A stretch of DNA of 64,000 nt from Flavobacterium indicum GPTSA100-9 = DSM 17447 (GCF_000455605.1 NC_017025.1:310001-374000); one strand, 5' to 3'. Numbered from the stretch's first letter, positions 1 to 8,302 are shown. Notes: generated by a model from the sequence alone, not told the origin. Made by a program: numbers and translations.

Positions 1-304
1 TTTCTGGAATTGAAAAAGTTGCATTTGTTTTTTCTTTAAGTTTTGTAAGCAAAAAATGAGCTTGTTTTTGAAACTCTAAAACGGAAATTCTTATTTCTTC
101 TTCACCGTTTTTTACAATTACTAAATCATTGTCATAACTGAACTCAAAAGTTCCATTAGTTTCATCACGAAGTACTTTGATTATTGGGAAAATCAAAGTT
201 TCTATTTTGTTTAAATTGCTGTCACCTGCAAAAAGTTGTTTGTCAGAAATGACCTTTAAAAGCGTATAAACTTCGCTCCATTCTCCTTTATTTCCTGTTA
301 TCAT
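1..304 (-). CDS. HpaII-like type II restriction endonuclease (N-terminal part, cut by window edge)
   Basis: The reading frame starts at 304 with MITGNKGEWSEVYTLLKV and stays open to the left edge (about 101 residues visible). The opening NKGEWSE...LL..I pattern and the following LNKIETLIFPIIKVLRDE segment are what I know from the HpaII restriction-endonuclease family, which cleaves unmethylated CCGG. The ATG overlaps the TGA of the upstream methyltransferase (ATGA), so the two are translationally coupled. The C-terminal part, including most of any catalytic core, lies outside the window, so activity cannot be judged. It belongs to cassette 14 of the array. Confidence 0.72.
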   Translation of the reverse strand, partial: MITGNKGEWSEVYTLLKVISDKQLFAGDSNLNKIETLIFPIIKVLRDETNGTFEFSYDNDLVIVKNGEEEIRISVLEFQKQAHFLLTKLKEKTNATFSIPE

Positions 305-1569
305 TTCTTAACTTCGATTAGCTTTAATATTTCATTTGCAGTTGCTTGAATAGCTGGAACGGCAACGGAGTTGCCGAATTGTTTATACGCAGATGCGTCA
401 GCAACTGGAATTATAAATTCGTCAGGAAATCCTTGTAATCTTGCCCATTCTCGTGGTGTCATTTTACGAATTCCTTCACGATTTACAGTTCCTTTTATAT
501 GAGTTGTTGGTGTAAAATCTGTAATTCTGTGGTCTAAAACCAAGTTTCTTTCTCTTCCCATCCCTCCACAAACTACAGCATTTGCAATTTCATTGTCAGA
601 AATAATTGCATATCCAAAACCGTTTCCCTTTCCTTCGTGTCGTGCTTTGTGATTAACCAAAGTTTGAACGTATTGAGTAGAAAGAAAATATTTTGTTGCT
701 GGTACTTCCTTTTCTTTGATGTCTGCAAAAGTTATTTTTTTGTCCAAAGGTTTTGGGTAATTAAATTCAGTAACATTTGTACTTGGATGAAATCCAACAA
801 TATAAATTCGTTCTCTATTTTGTGGAACGCCAAAATCTTTTGCGTTAATAATTTGCGGTTCAGGAATAAAATAACCTAAGTCGTTTCGTAAAACATTTAG
901 AATTGTGGCTAAAGTTTTTCCTCCGTTATGGTTTCGTAAACCTTTTACATTTTCAAGAAAAATTGCTTTTGGTTGTTTGCGTTTGATGATTTCGGCAACG
1001 TCAAAAAACAACGTTCCTCTTGTATCTTCAAATCCTCCACGTTTTCCAGCAATTGAAAATGCTTGACACGGAAAACCAGCACAAAGCAAGTCAAAACCGT
1101 CTGGAATAAATGCTTTTGTTTCTTCTTTTGTGATGTCTCCAAAAGGTCTTTCTCCAAAATTGGCTTTATAAGTTCGTTTGGCATCTTTGTCCCACTCACT
1201 TGTGAAAACGCATTTTCCGCCAAGGTTTTGCATTGCCAAACGAAAACCGCCAATTCCAGCAAAAAGGTCAATAAATTTAAATTTAGGATTTTCAACAGGT
1301 GGAAATGGAATGTCAAAAGTGTCAAAAATTCCGTATTGCAATGCTTCTTCCGCAACAATATTTGAAATTTCTTCTTTTGGGTATTCGTATTGTAAAATTT
1401 CTTTTGTGTATTTTACAGCATCTTTTTTGAAAAATTGAGAAACACCATTTTTGCTGTTGTGTAAAAAATGAGTAATAACCGCTTCCTTGTTGCTTTCAAG
1501 TTCAACAAGTTTTACTTTGTATTCTTTTTCAAATACTTTTTCAAGCGATATTTTCTCTTTTAATTTCAT
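301..1569 (-). CDS. DNA (cytosine-5)-methyltransferase of a type II R-M system
   Basis: A 422-aa C5-cytosine methyltransferase that protects host DNA from the coupled HpaII-like nuclease. Motif I (FIDLFAGIGGF) is at 99-109, motif IV with the catalytic Cys (AGFPCQAFS) at 164-172 with Cys168, motif VI (ENV) at 206-208, motif VIII (QNRERIYIVGF) at 250-260, a target-recognition region at about 280-345 with GGMGRERNLV, motif IX (PREWARLQGFP) near 372-382 and motif X (QFGNSVAVPAI) near 397-407. All key residues are present. An extra 95-residue N-terminal segment precedes motif I. Target CCGG is inferred only from the partner nuclease. It is the first gene of cassette 14. Its 120-bp leader back to the attC at 1690 is longer than in the other cassettes. 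Confidence 0.93.
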   Translation of the reverse strand: MKLKEKISLEKVFEKEYKVKLVELESNKEAVITHFLHNSKNGVSQFFKKDAVKYTKEILQYEYPKEEISNIVAEEALQYGIFDTFDIPFPPVENPKFKFIDLFAGIGGFRLAMQNLGGKCVFTSEWDKDAKRTYKANFGERPFGDITKEETKAFIPDGFDLLCAGFPCQAFSIAGKRGGFEDTRGTLFFDVAEIIKRKQPKAIFLENVKGLRNHNGGKTLATILNVLRNDLGYFIPEPQIINAKDFGVPQNRERIYIVGFHPSTNVTEFNYPKPLDKKITFADIKEKEVPATKYFLSTQYVQTLVNHKARHEGKGNGFGYAIISDNEIANAVVCGGMGRERNLVLDHRITDFTPTTHIKGTVNREGIRKMTPREWARLQGFPDEFIIPVADASAYKQFGNSVAVPAIQATANEILKLIEVKK

Positions 1570-1689
1570 TATGATTTTTCAAATTATTTTAAGATGCTAA
1601 AATACAAAAATTATTAGAAATGATTTTCGTCTATACCTGATTTTGTTGTCAGCTCAATGTTTGCGGTCAGTTCGGTTAGGGTGTCGCAC

Positions 1690-1813
1690 AACGTTCCGGC
1701 GCTTGGCGAGGTTGCGAACTTCGGAACCGATTATTTTCTATCAAAGATAAAATTTCTTGCGAGAAATAAACGTGAATTTACTACAAAATTCGCAATCTTG
1801 CCAAACGCCTGTT
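1690..1813 (-). repeat. attC-like site 1 (type A), attC of cassette 13
   Basis: Plus-strand ends are AACGTTCC and TGTT. Arms GGCGCTTGGCGAGGTTGCG (1698-1716) and CGCAATCTTGCCAAACGCC (1791-1809) pair over 19 bp with one mismatch and two G.T wobbles. The outer flank GTTGGCAGA (1811-1819) is the exact complement of TCTGCCAAC (2451-2459) at the other end of cassette 13. The loop contains TATCTTTG on the minus strand (1749-1742). Confidence 0.87.
1742..1749 (-). promoter_or_regulatory. Possible -7 box (TATCTTTG) inside attC site 1
   Basis: The minus strand reads TATCTTTG, an exact match to the Bacteroidota -7 consensus TAnnTTTG, 173 bp upstream of the methyltransferase start. I see no convincing TTG at the -33 distance, so this is a weak call that rests on the motif, its orientation and the lack of another candidate. 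Confidence 0.35.
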
Positions 1814-1831
1814 GGCAGATGGTTTTTATTT

Positions 1832-2419
1832 TTAATTAGTTCCGTATTTTATTCCGCAATTTTTAAAAAACTCTTTTAATAAGTCATATTTCTGAGTACA
1901 TTCTTCCCCTAAATTTATTTTATTATCATTTGTTCTATATCCTGAGCATTCAAAACAAATTTCAATAAAACCAATTATTTTATTTTCTGAGTTGTAAAAT
2001 AAAACAGCATTTCTTGGCATATAACAACCAGTTATTGATCTAATATTAGATTCACTTTCATAACCATAATTATAAATTATATCGGTAAGCTTATTAATTT
2101 GTTCAAAGTTTAGAACTTTAATTTCATCAAATTTATTTTCAATTATAGAATCTTTTTTTGCGACAAGTAAGTTTAGATATTTTTGTAAATCTTCACCTAC
2201 TATTCCTTCTTCTTTATTTTTATATGATACAATTTTAATTTGAGAAGTCAAATTATAAGGAAAGTTTGCAAGTCTTTTTTCTAACCTTATGTTTGAGTTT
2301 TTTGCGCAATTTAGTTTTTCAATTTCATTTTTATATTTTTTTTTCTTGGTTTGTGAAAAAGAAACATTACAGGAAAAAATAATAAATACGATTAATAATA
2401 TTCTGTTTATAAGTTTCAT
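1832..2419 (-). CDS. Secreted protein of unknown function (cassette 13)
   Basis: A 195-aa protein starting at MKLINRILL; a longer frame up to 2491 would run into the attC stem and is not used. Residues 1-22 form a signal peptide ending NVSFS-Q, followed by a Lys-rich stretch. The C-terminal half has a conserved-looking core with CYMPRNAVLFYN, then EICFECSGYR and KYDLLKEFF...GIKYG. I recognise this Cys-containing arrangement as a recurring Bacteroidota family without known function. The leader between cassette start and ATG is 39 nt. Likely periplasmic. The cysteines might bind a metal or form a disulfide, which is a guess. Confidence 0.8.
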   Translation of the reverse strand: MKLINRILLIVFIIFSCNVSFSQTKKKKYKNEIEKLNCAKNSNIRLEKRLANFPYNLTSQIKIVSYKNKEEGIVGEDLQKYLNLLVAKKDSIIENKFDEIKVLNFEQINKLTDIIYNYGYESESNIRSITGCYMPRNAVLFYNSENKIIGFIEICFECSGYRTNDNKINLGEECTQKYDLLKEFFKNCGIKYGTN

Positions 2420-2456
2420 ATTTTCTTTCAATTTCGGTTTTTCTAAAATCTCTGCC

Positions 2457-2580
2457 AACGTTCCCTCGCTTGGCGCAGTGGCGAAATCCAAAACGAGTAT
2501 TACAAATATAAATTAAAGTTTGATTAAACCACAAAAATTTCTGATAAAAACTAAACGAGCCATTGCGCCAAACGAGTGTT
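2457..2580 (-). repeat. attC-like site 2 (type B), attC of cassette 12
   Basis: AACGTTCC plus arm CTCGCTTGGCGCAGTGGC pairs with GCCATTGCGCCAAACGAG plus TGTT; the arm sequence differs from type A but the fold, the 5-versus-1-nt spacer asymmetry and the 124-bp length are kept. The outer flank GTTAGAGTAC matches the other end of cassette 12 (GTTATGGTGC as complement) at only 7 of 10 positions, the only poorly matched pair in the array. Confidence 0.82.
2503..2535 (-). promoter_or_regulatory. Bacteroidota-type promoter inside attC site 2
   Basis: On the minus strand TTTG (2535-2532) is followed after 21 bp by TATATTTG (2510-2503). Both elements and the spacing fit the Bacteroidota -33/-7 consensus. 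It points at the cassette 13 gene, whose ATG is 84 bp downstream. This is the best promoter match among the attC loops. Confidence 0.5.
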
Positions 2581-2650
2581 AGAGTACGTAAACCGACATA
2601 CAGTTAAGAACACAAAGTATTTCAATTCCAATTTTCCGATTCTATTTCGC

Positions 2651-2727
2651 ATTTCAGGCCTTAAGATTCTGAAAACGAAAAAATCACATTACCGAGAAAC
2701 GTGATCCGTTGGCTTGCTCAAAGTAAG
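2651..2727 (+). repeat. Direct repeat copy 1 in non-coding cassette 12
   Basis: About 77 bp repeated 144 bp downstream. The shared blocks are CCTTAAGATTCTGAAAACGA, ATTACCGAGAAACGTGAT and GTTGGCTTG, with small differences between them. Confidence 0.8.
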
Positions 2728-2794
2728 TTTTCGGTTTGTTTTTCCGCTTACAATTCGAAAGATTTTCGATTTCGTTATTCTACAACGTAAACAC

Positions 2795-2871
2795 ATTTCA
2801 AGCCTTAAGATTCTGAAAACGAAATACACTCATTACCGAGAAACGTGATAAGTTGGCTTGCGTAAAGTTGC
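2795..2871 (+). repeat. Direct repeat copy 2 in non-coding cassette 12
   Basis: Second copy of the 77-bp unit, in the same orientation. The differences from copy 1 are substitutions clustered after the GAAAACGA block and near the end of the unit. Confidence 0.8.
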
Positions 2872-2968
2872 GTTTCGAGATTCATTTCGGATATAAAATG
2901 TGTTGTGAAAAGGAGAAGTGAATTTAAAGAAATAGTGCTTTAAAAACGTGAATTGGTTTATGCACCAT

Positions 2969-3092
2969 AACGTTCCGGCGCTTGGCGAGGTTGCGAAATT
3001 CGGAATCGAGTATTTTCTGTTAAAGATAATATTTCTTGCGAAATATAAACGTGAATTTACTTCAAAATTCGCAATCTTGCCAAACGCCTGTT
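2969..3092 (-). repeat. attC-like site 3 (type A), attC of cassette 11
   Basis: Near-identical to site 1 in arms and loop. The flank GTTACCAGTA (3090-3099) is complementary to TACTGGTAAC at 7593-7602, 4.5 kb away, which defines one very long cassette. The loop -7-like motif is degenerate here (TATCTTTA on the minus strand). Confidence 0.87.
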
Positions 3093-3243
3093 ACCAGTAG
3101 TACTAATTACTATTTGAGGAATGTTTATTTCTTTCGATCTAATGTTTTTTTGTATATCCTTTTTAAGTAATTTGAAAACATATTTTGGTTTTAGTTAAGT
3201 TAATGAACAAAAATTTTATATTTTTTTTGAATAGTAAAAAAAC

Positions 3244-3280
3244 AAAAAGTAGTTATTGGCGAAGCCAATAACTACTTTTT
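3244..3280 (-). terminator. Rho-independent terminator after the T9SS hydrolase gene
   Basis: A perfect 17-bp stem (AAAAAGTAGTTATTGGC and its complement) around a GAA loop, rich in A/T at its base, 16 bp past the stop codon at 3296. The T-rich arm makes it usable in both directions. Confidence 0.85.
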
Positions 3281-3295
3281 TAAATTTTATTTTTT

Positions 3296-6200
3296 TTATT
3301 CTACAATTATTTGATGACTTTCTACTTGGTTATTGATATATATTTTCAGAACATATATCCCTTCATTTAAATTTCTAACATCAACGGAACCTCTATTGTT
3401 CATAAATTGTACAAAAGCTTTAGATTGCCCCATTAAATCAAAAAGTTCACCAGTAATAATATTACTTGAAGGACTATTGTCATTATCTCTTAAATCAATA
3501 TGAACAACATTATGTGTTGGGTTAGGAAAGACTTTATAATATTTGACAGTTGAATTGTTTGATTGACGAAATAAGTTTAGCCAATCTAATTCAACCATAG
3601 TTGTTCCACAAGCATTTGTTGCATAAGCAAAAACTTTATCAACACTATTTGGATTTGCACGAATAGTAAAGAAACTTCCTGGAGTATCGAAAATAGTAAC
3701 TCCATCTTTTATACCAATAAATTGAGTGCTTGTAATACCTTGTTGGTTAATAGTTAAATTTGGTTGATCACTTACCATTTCTAAAGTAGATTTTACAGGC
3801 TGTGGTTCAAAGTAATTATATTGTAGGTAAAAAGATGGTTTGCCTACCCAAACGTTTTTAGTTACAGTTTGACCATTTTGAAATGTTGCCGTAATTGTAC
3901 CTTGACCATTTGAAACTTGTGAAACTGTAATGGAATAATCTGTAGTTGAAACAATTTGTAAATTAGGAGAAACTGACCAAGTTGCAGAACTAGGTAATTT
4001 ACAAATATCTGAAAAAGTATATGTGACATTAGTATTACATATTAATTCAGCACCAACAAGTAAATTGTCTTGCATTGGAAAACTTGGAGCTTGTGGAATA
4101 CCATCTAATTCTTTAAAAAGCCAATCTATACCTTCTTTTGTAAATGAAGTATGTTCTGTATTACTTGCCGTGCCATAATAGCTATCGAATGGTGTTTGCT
4201 TGTTAGTAGGGCAAGTTAAATTGGTATTTAATGGATTTCCCCAATTTTGATTTGGATTTAAATGACCAATTGCCGAAAATGTTGGGATAAAAGAATGATT
4301 TTCAATATAATCTCTAGTTTCTTGTCTAACACCAGCATCACTCAACCCTTCAGATACGGCTTCTCTAATATATTTTGCAGTTCTAAAATAACCACCAGGA
4401 ACAACGTCCATACTTCCTTTAACACTATTGTTATTAACTTTCAAATTGTATCTTGGATGAGAAAAATCAATATACCAATGATTAAAACCAATATTAAAAG
4501 TGCTATTTTGTCCATCACCTTTAAAAACTGTTCCAGTTTGATATGAAGCTGGCATAAAGTTATCTTGTAAACGTAAAAGTGTAACGGTTGAGTTTTGAAA
4601 TGGCCACAAACCTCTTGCATAGCCTCTCATATACAAGAAAGTTTGCTGTTCTGAAGCATCTTTTTTACCTGTTAAAGAACCATTAACCATTGCAATCTTT
4701 CTAAAACTAGTATTGGAAACAGGATAACCATTTGAACCTGCTACACCGTTAGAATTTAGGTTATTGTAATAAGTTGTAAAAAAACTATTTCCATTTAAGT
4801 AACCTGTTTCTCTCGCATTTTGAAACTGACTTATAATTTGTTGTTTTCCTGCCACAGAGTTTAATTCTTCATAATATTGAATTTTAGCAGGTTCTTTTCC
4901 TAATCTATCCGCTAAAAACCAAATATTTGCTTGAGCACCTACTGGAATATTTGCTCCCAAATGTGGACTATCTACACTTATCCATAAACGAGCATTGTGT
5001 TTCCATTCTACTAATCCAGTTTCAGCAAATTTTTTCTCCATATAAGCAAGTGCAAAACGAGTAATTTGTCCGCCCATACTTGGGCCAACCAATACTAATT
5101 GTTGATTGCTACCCGCCAATGTTTGATTTGGTTTGACATAATTTTTTATAAATGAAACCAATGTCATTGCATTTCGCTCAATATAATCTGCACCACCATC
5201 AACAGTTACAGATTGCCCAGCTACATTGGTAGAGGTATAAGTAGGATTGTTTATTACTATTACATCATAGCCTTTTGTACGAAGTTCTGAAATTAAATTC
5301 TTTACTTGAGGTAAGCCAGTTGTTGAATTAATAGTATTATAATTCATTAAATCTTCTAGTGATTCGTGTTTTGTAGGATTAAAAACTCCATTATCACCAT
5401 CATCATTGTTTAGCACACAAGTTGGGTCTTGTTCACAATCACAATCTTGTACTTTTCGTTTGTCTTTAGGATCAAAACCATCTACTATAATTATGGGTTT
5501 TACCATTTGTTTTGCAGTATTGTTATAACCATAAAATATAGTATATTCCGTTTTTCCATATATAGGAGAATTTTCTGTATAACCTTGAAATGGTAAGGTA
5601 GATGTAAATGTTCCTTTGTCTTTTAGTAGTTCATAACAAGATGAATTAGTATTGTTTGGAGCTAAAGTTTGTAAATCGGAGTCGTATTTCACATAAATTT
5701 TACCATAGGTTTCCAGAGTGGTATTATCAGAATAGGTAATAGTGAATTTTAGTGATTTCATACCGCTATCTGTATAATTTACTGTTTTTGTTGGTACTAC
5801 AATTGTACTATTAGAAATAATAGTAACAGGACTACTACCGTCAATAAAATCAACAACTAATGTTTTTATAGTTGTTGTTGTATTATTCAGGATTAGATTA
5901 TTTTTAAAATTAAATTGAAATGCACTTCCAGTAATAAATTCTTTTAGAGGTGACATAATACTTATTTTTTTACCTATAAAGGAAGGTTGTCCCACTACAG
6001 CTACAAATTTTCCTGTACTTTGATTGAAAGTTACTCCTCCTGCACTAGGATTTTCTTCATTAAAATTGAGTTTATGAAAAGTAGTATTAATAATTCCTAC
6101 ATCAACAGAATTATTTGAAGTTGTAGTAGCAGTTCTGTTTTTTAGTTCAGTTAAACTAATAAACTTTGTTTGGTCTGATGCACGATATAATTCACTTAAT

Positions 6201-6439
6201 GCTTGTGCAAAGTGATTGCTGTTAGATATATTACTGTCGAAAGTGTTATAGTTTATTATGTTAGCAAATGTGGTTACTTTGTCTATCAATACACCCGAAG
6301 TTATTTGTGTGGTGTTTAAGTTGGAAAGCATAACAGGCCAATTAGGCAAATTTTCTGTTTCTTGAATGGTTTGATTTTCTTGTGCCACTATATGAGATAG
6401 TTGAATACAAAAAATAAATGTAAAAAGAATTTTTTTCAT
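3296..6439 (-). CDS. T9SS-exported alpha/beta-hydrolase (lipase-like), type A sorting domain
   Basis: A 1047-aa secreted protein. Residues 1-19 are a signal peptide (MKKILFTFIFCIQLSHIVAQ). The middle has an alpha/beta-hydrolase core: PIIIVDGFDPKDK near 305-320, then the nucleophile elbow LVGPSMGGQITRF (GxSxG) around 445-460 and SVDSPHLGANIP about 35 residues later, as in PGAP1/lipase-type hydrolases. A domain of beta-rich repeats follows (VTYTFSDIC..., NVWVGKPSF), and the last 80 residues are a Por-type (type A) sorting domain starting YYKVFPNPTHN, which directs export by the type IX system. The substrate is unknown. It is the largest gene of cassette 11; a terminator follows it, unusual for a cassette ORF. 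Confidence 0.85.
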   Translation of the reverse strand: MKKILFTFIFCIQLSHIVAQENQTIQETENLPNWPVMLSNLNTTQITSGVLIDKVTTFANIINYNTFDSNISNSNHFAQALSELYRASDQTKFISLTELKNRTATTTSNNSVDVGIINTTFHKLNFNEENPSAGGVTFNQSTGKFVAVVGQPSFIGKKISIMSPLKEFITGSAFQFNFKNNLILNNTTTTIKTLVVDFIDGSSPVTIISNSTIVVPTKTVNYTDSGMKSLKFTITYSDNTTLETYGKIYVKYDSDLQTLAPNNTNSSCYELLKDKGTFTSTLPFQGYTENSPIYGKTEYTIFYGYNNTAKQMVKPIIIVDGFDPKDKRKVQDCDCEQDPTCVLNNDDGDNGVFNPTKHESLEDLMNYNTINSTTGLPQVKNLISELRTKGYDVIVINNPTYTSTNVAGQSVTVDGGADYIERNAMTLVSFIKNYVKPNQTLAGSNQQLVLVGPSMGGQITRFALAYMEKKFAETGLVEWKHNARLWISVDSPHLGANIPVGAQANIWFLADRLGKEPAKIQYYEELNSVAGKQQIISQFQNARETGYLNGNSFFTTYYNNLNSNGVAGSNGYPVSNTSFRKIAMVNGSLTGKKDASEQQTFLYMRGYARGLWPFQNSTVTLLRLQDNFMPASYQTGTVFKGDGQNSTFNIGFNHWYIDFSHPRYNLKVNNNSVKGSMDVVPGGYFRTAKYIREAVSEGLSDAGVRQETRDYIENHSFIPTFSAIGHLNPNQNWGNPLNTNLTCPTNKQTPFDSYYGTASNTEHTSFTKEGIDWLFKELDGIPQAPSFPMQDNLLVGAELICNTNVTYTFSDICKLPSSATWSVSPNLQIVSTTDYSITVSQVSNGQGTITATFQNGQTVTKNVWVGKPSFYLQYNYFEPQPVKSTLEMVSDQPNLTINQQGITSTQFIGIKDGVTIFDTPGSFFTIRANPNSVDKVFAYATNACGTTMVELDWLNLFRQSNNSTVKYYKVFPNPTHNVVHIDLRDNDNSPSSNIITGELFDLMGQSKAFVQFMNNRGSVDVRNLNEGIYVLKIYINNQVESHQIIVE

Positions 6440-6494
6440 AATTTTGAATTGAGTTAGAATTTAGTTGTGAATAATTATTTTTAATTCGTTTTTG

Positions 6495-6518
6495 AAGAGG
6501 CAATTGCAGTTGCCTCTT
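6495..6518. terminator. Hairpin between cassette 11 genes, possible terminator
   Basis: AAGAGGCAA, 6-nt loop, TTGCCTCTT, followed by a T run on the plus strand. For the minus-strand genes here the downstream side is not T-rich, so termination in the gene direction is uncertain. Confidence 0.4.
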
Positions 6519-6528
6519 TTTTTATCTA

Positions 6529-6882
6529 TTATTTATTATATTCCCAGTTGCTAAATGAATTTAGAAAGGTAAGAGTTGCAATGATAAATATTGGAGGCAT
6601 CACAAGAGCAGCTGTTTTTCCCAAACTGAATTTATTGATTTTTATAATATCGTTTTTATTGATATTTAATTCTTTATTTAGATAAAAACCTTTGATATTT
6701 TCATCTGTTTCACTAATAAATTTAAAATGTCTAATAGTGCCTAAATTTTTAGTTTTGATAATGTATAATTTATTTTCTTTTAAAACGGAATAATCTTGTT
6801 TGTTGGTAGAATTTACTTTTGTTGTAATACAAGAATTTAGCATAAGTAAACAGAGCAAACAATATAAAATTGTATTTTTCAT
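6529..6882 (-). CDS. Small putative lipoprotein with C-terminal membrane helix
   Basis: 117 aa. The N-terminus MKNTILYCLLCLLMLNSC carries a lipobox (LNSC), so Cys18 is the likely lipidated residue. The middle (KLYIIKTKNLGTIRHFKFISETDENIKG) is beta-rich, and residues about 90-108 (TAALVMPPIFIIATLTFL) form a hydrophobic helix. I do not recognise the family. It lies 14 bp downstream of the 205-aa lipoprotein gene in cassette 11 and is probably cotranscribed with it. Confidence 0.65.
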   Translation of the reverse strand: MKNTILYCLLCLLMLNSCITTKVNSTNKQDYSVLKENKLYIIKTKNLGTIRHFKFISETDENIKGFYLNKELNINKNDIIKINKFSLGKTAALVMPPIFIIATLTFLNSFSNWEYNK

Positions 6883-6896
6883 AATATATTTAGTTT

Positions 6897-7514
6897 TTAA
6901 GGGAATGGATGGTTTGGCAATGTATTTAAATTTAAATCAAACCTACCATCGGTTATAGTTATAAAATCATTTGGATTATTGTAGCGAACAAACTTTCCTG
7001 AAAAATTACCTGATAATATCCAATTTTGGGTTAGGCTACCTTGGAATTTAAATACATTAATAATTCCTTGATCTTCAACAGAACCGTAATATGCATAATT
7101 ATTAATATTACCGTCCCAAATTTTAAAATAGATATGATTATTTGGAGTACTGTCAATTTGATTGTGAAAATTACTTTGTTTTAAGTTGTATTGTGAAGTG
7201 CCAATGCTTTGTAAATTTTGTAAATGTATAATCATCTGGAAACCAGTATTACTTGCGCCATCTACAACTTCAATTTCATTCCAAGATACATTGTCAGGTG
7301 CGCCCCAAAAAATCATACCTTTTGCCGTAGGTCCCACACTAACACCAGTGGGGTCTCGTGGAATATATACTTTTCCATTTATGGTCACACCAAAAGTATT
7401 AGCTCCTGTTTGTGTTTCTGGAGGTAATGAAAATGTTGGATCTTTTGTTGTGTTATCGTCTTTATCACAAGCTGTAAATGTAATAAAGGATAAAATGTAG
7501 ATAAGTGTTTTCAT
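6897..7514 (-). CDS. Putative lipoprotein of unknown function (cassette 11)
   Basis: 205 aa with lipoprotein signal MKTLIYILSFITFTAC (lipobox FTAC, Cys16) followed by an acidic linker DKDDNTTKD. The mature part begins NTFGVTINGKVYIPRD, a pattern common in Bacteroidota surface lipoproteins (it resembles DUF6252-type proteins, from memory), and is predicted to be beta-sandwich-like throughout. First gene of cassette 11; its start is 87 nt from the cassette boundary, longer than for single-gene cassettes. It probably sits in the outer membrane or on the surface, together with the T9SS hydrolase downstream. Confidence 0.72.
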   Translation of the reverse strand: MKTLIYILSFITFTACDKDDNTTKDPTFSLPPETQTGANTFGVTINGKVYIPRDPTGVSVGPTAKGMIFWGAPDNVSWNEIEVVDGASNTGFQMIIHLQNLQSIGTSQYNLKQSNFHNQIDSTPNNHIYFKIWDGNINNYAYYGSVEDQGIINVFKFQGSLTQNWILSGNFSGKFVRYNNPNDFITITDGRFDLNLNTLPNHPFP

Positions 7515-7599
7515 AGTTTGTTGTTTTTTATTGTTTTCAATTATAGTAATATTTTGTTATGAATTAATATTTATGCGCAATTTTGGAGGTATTACTGGT

Positions 7600-7723
7600 A
7601 ACGTTTTGCAGCTACCCGAAGGGCGGGACTTTTACAACAAAACTTGATTTGAAAAACTAATGTTTGATTAACCACCAAACTGTCTTTGGAACACGAAGCC
7701 CCGCCTTTTGGGTAGGTGCTGTT
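7600..7723 (-). repeat. attC-like site 4 (type B), attC of cassette 10
   Basis: AACGTTTT plus arm GCAGCTACCCGAAGGGCGGG pairs with CCCGCCTTTTGGGTAGGTGC (17 of 20 positions), then TGTT. The flank GTTATATGCT (7721-7730) is exactly complementary to AGCATATAAC (8154-8163), and matching continues to 14 of 15. The stop codon of the cassette 10 gene lies in this site. Confidence 0.85.
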
Positions 7724-8135
7724 ATATGCTGTGTTTCTCATTCTTTGGTCTTGTTTTATATATTGTCCAGTCAATGACAAAAATTATGGTCGTCACAATT
7801 CCAGTCAAGATGTATGATGTAGCTGCATTCATATAGTCCTTTTCACCACCATGATAACTATTAAAGTCGTCAATTATGTATTCTTTAATGTATAGAAAGA
7901 CAAGTAAGTTGTAGCATAAAAACACAAGTCCCCAAGTCAATTTGGAATTGATTAGCAAGTGTAATGTCAAGGCTATTGTCGGGGGCCAGAATAGATATGC
8001 GTATTGAATTCCAACAGCACTTTCTAAGAATGGGTAAGCAGTTGCATCATGAAATAATGCCAATGTCCAAATTAAGAGTCCACATATGTAAAAACCCTTG
8101 ATGAAAATCTTATTGTCAAATAGCTTTCTTAACAT
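7722..8135 (-). CDS. Small membrane protein of unknown function (cassette 10)
   Basis: 137 aa, four hydrophobic segments: about 12-30 (GFYICGLLIWTLALF), 42-60 (IQYAYLFWPPTIALTLHLL), 66-84 (LTWGLVFLCYNLLVFLYI) and 107-124 (ILTGIVTTIIFVIDW), with a Lys-rich cytosolic tail. No family recognised. The start ATG is 27 nt from the cassette boundary. The TAA stop is formed by the R box of its own attC, so the reading frame has been tailored to the cassette end. Confidence 0.75.
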   Translation of the reverse strand: MLRKLFDNKIFIKGFYICGLLIWTLALFHDATAYPFLESAVGIQYAYLFWPPTIALTLHLLINSKLTWGLVFLCYNLLVFLYIKEYIIDDFNSYHGGEKDYMNAATSYILTGIVTTIIFVIDWTIYKTRPKNEKHSI

Positions 8136-8160
8136 TTACAGTGTCTTTAACATAGCATAT

Positions 8161-8285
8161 AACGTTTTGCGGCTACAAGTAGTGGCGAAAACCATTACCA
8201 AGCCATAACAAATATAAACTTATTTTAGAAAATTCGGAGAATTTTCGGAATATTCCTGAACTAGCCATTACTTGTAACCGCTGTT
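8161..8285 (-). repeat. attC-like site 5 (type B), attC of cassette 9
   Basis: AACGTTTT plus arm GCGGCTACAAGTAGTGGC pairs with GCCATTACTTGTAACCGC (two wobble/mismatch positions), then TGTT; 125 bp in all. The flank GTTATGTGCT (8283-8292) is complementary to AGCACATAAC (9036-9045), extending to 14 of 15 positions. Confidence 0.84.
8209..8216 (-). promoter_or_regulatory. Possible -7 box (TATATTTG) inside attC site 5
   Basis: The minus strand reads TATATTTG, an exact TAnnTTTG match, 74 bp upstream of the cassette 10 start codon. No clear -33 TTG is seen at the expected spacing. Confidence 0.38.
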
Positions 8286-8302
8286 ATGTGCTGCTTTTAT
8301 TA

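Larger units (their letters stand above)
2581..2968. other. Non-coding interior of cassette 12
   Basis: No ORF with coding character on either strand. The stretch holds a tandem-like repetition (see the two repeat entries), several TTTCG-rich runs and no recognisable RNA gene. It may be a decayed cassette, a structured RNA, or an unexpressed filler cassette. I cannot tell which. Confidence 0.6.

Noticed and set aside
2420..2491. N-terminal extension of the cassette 13 protein
   Set aside because: It would be encoded by the attC stem; the signal peptide starts cleanly at 2419.
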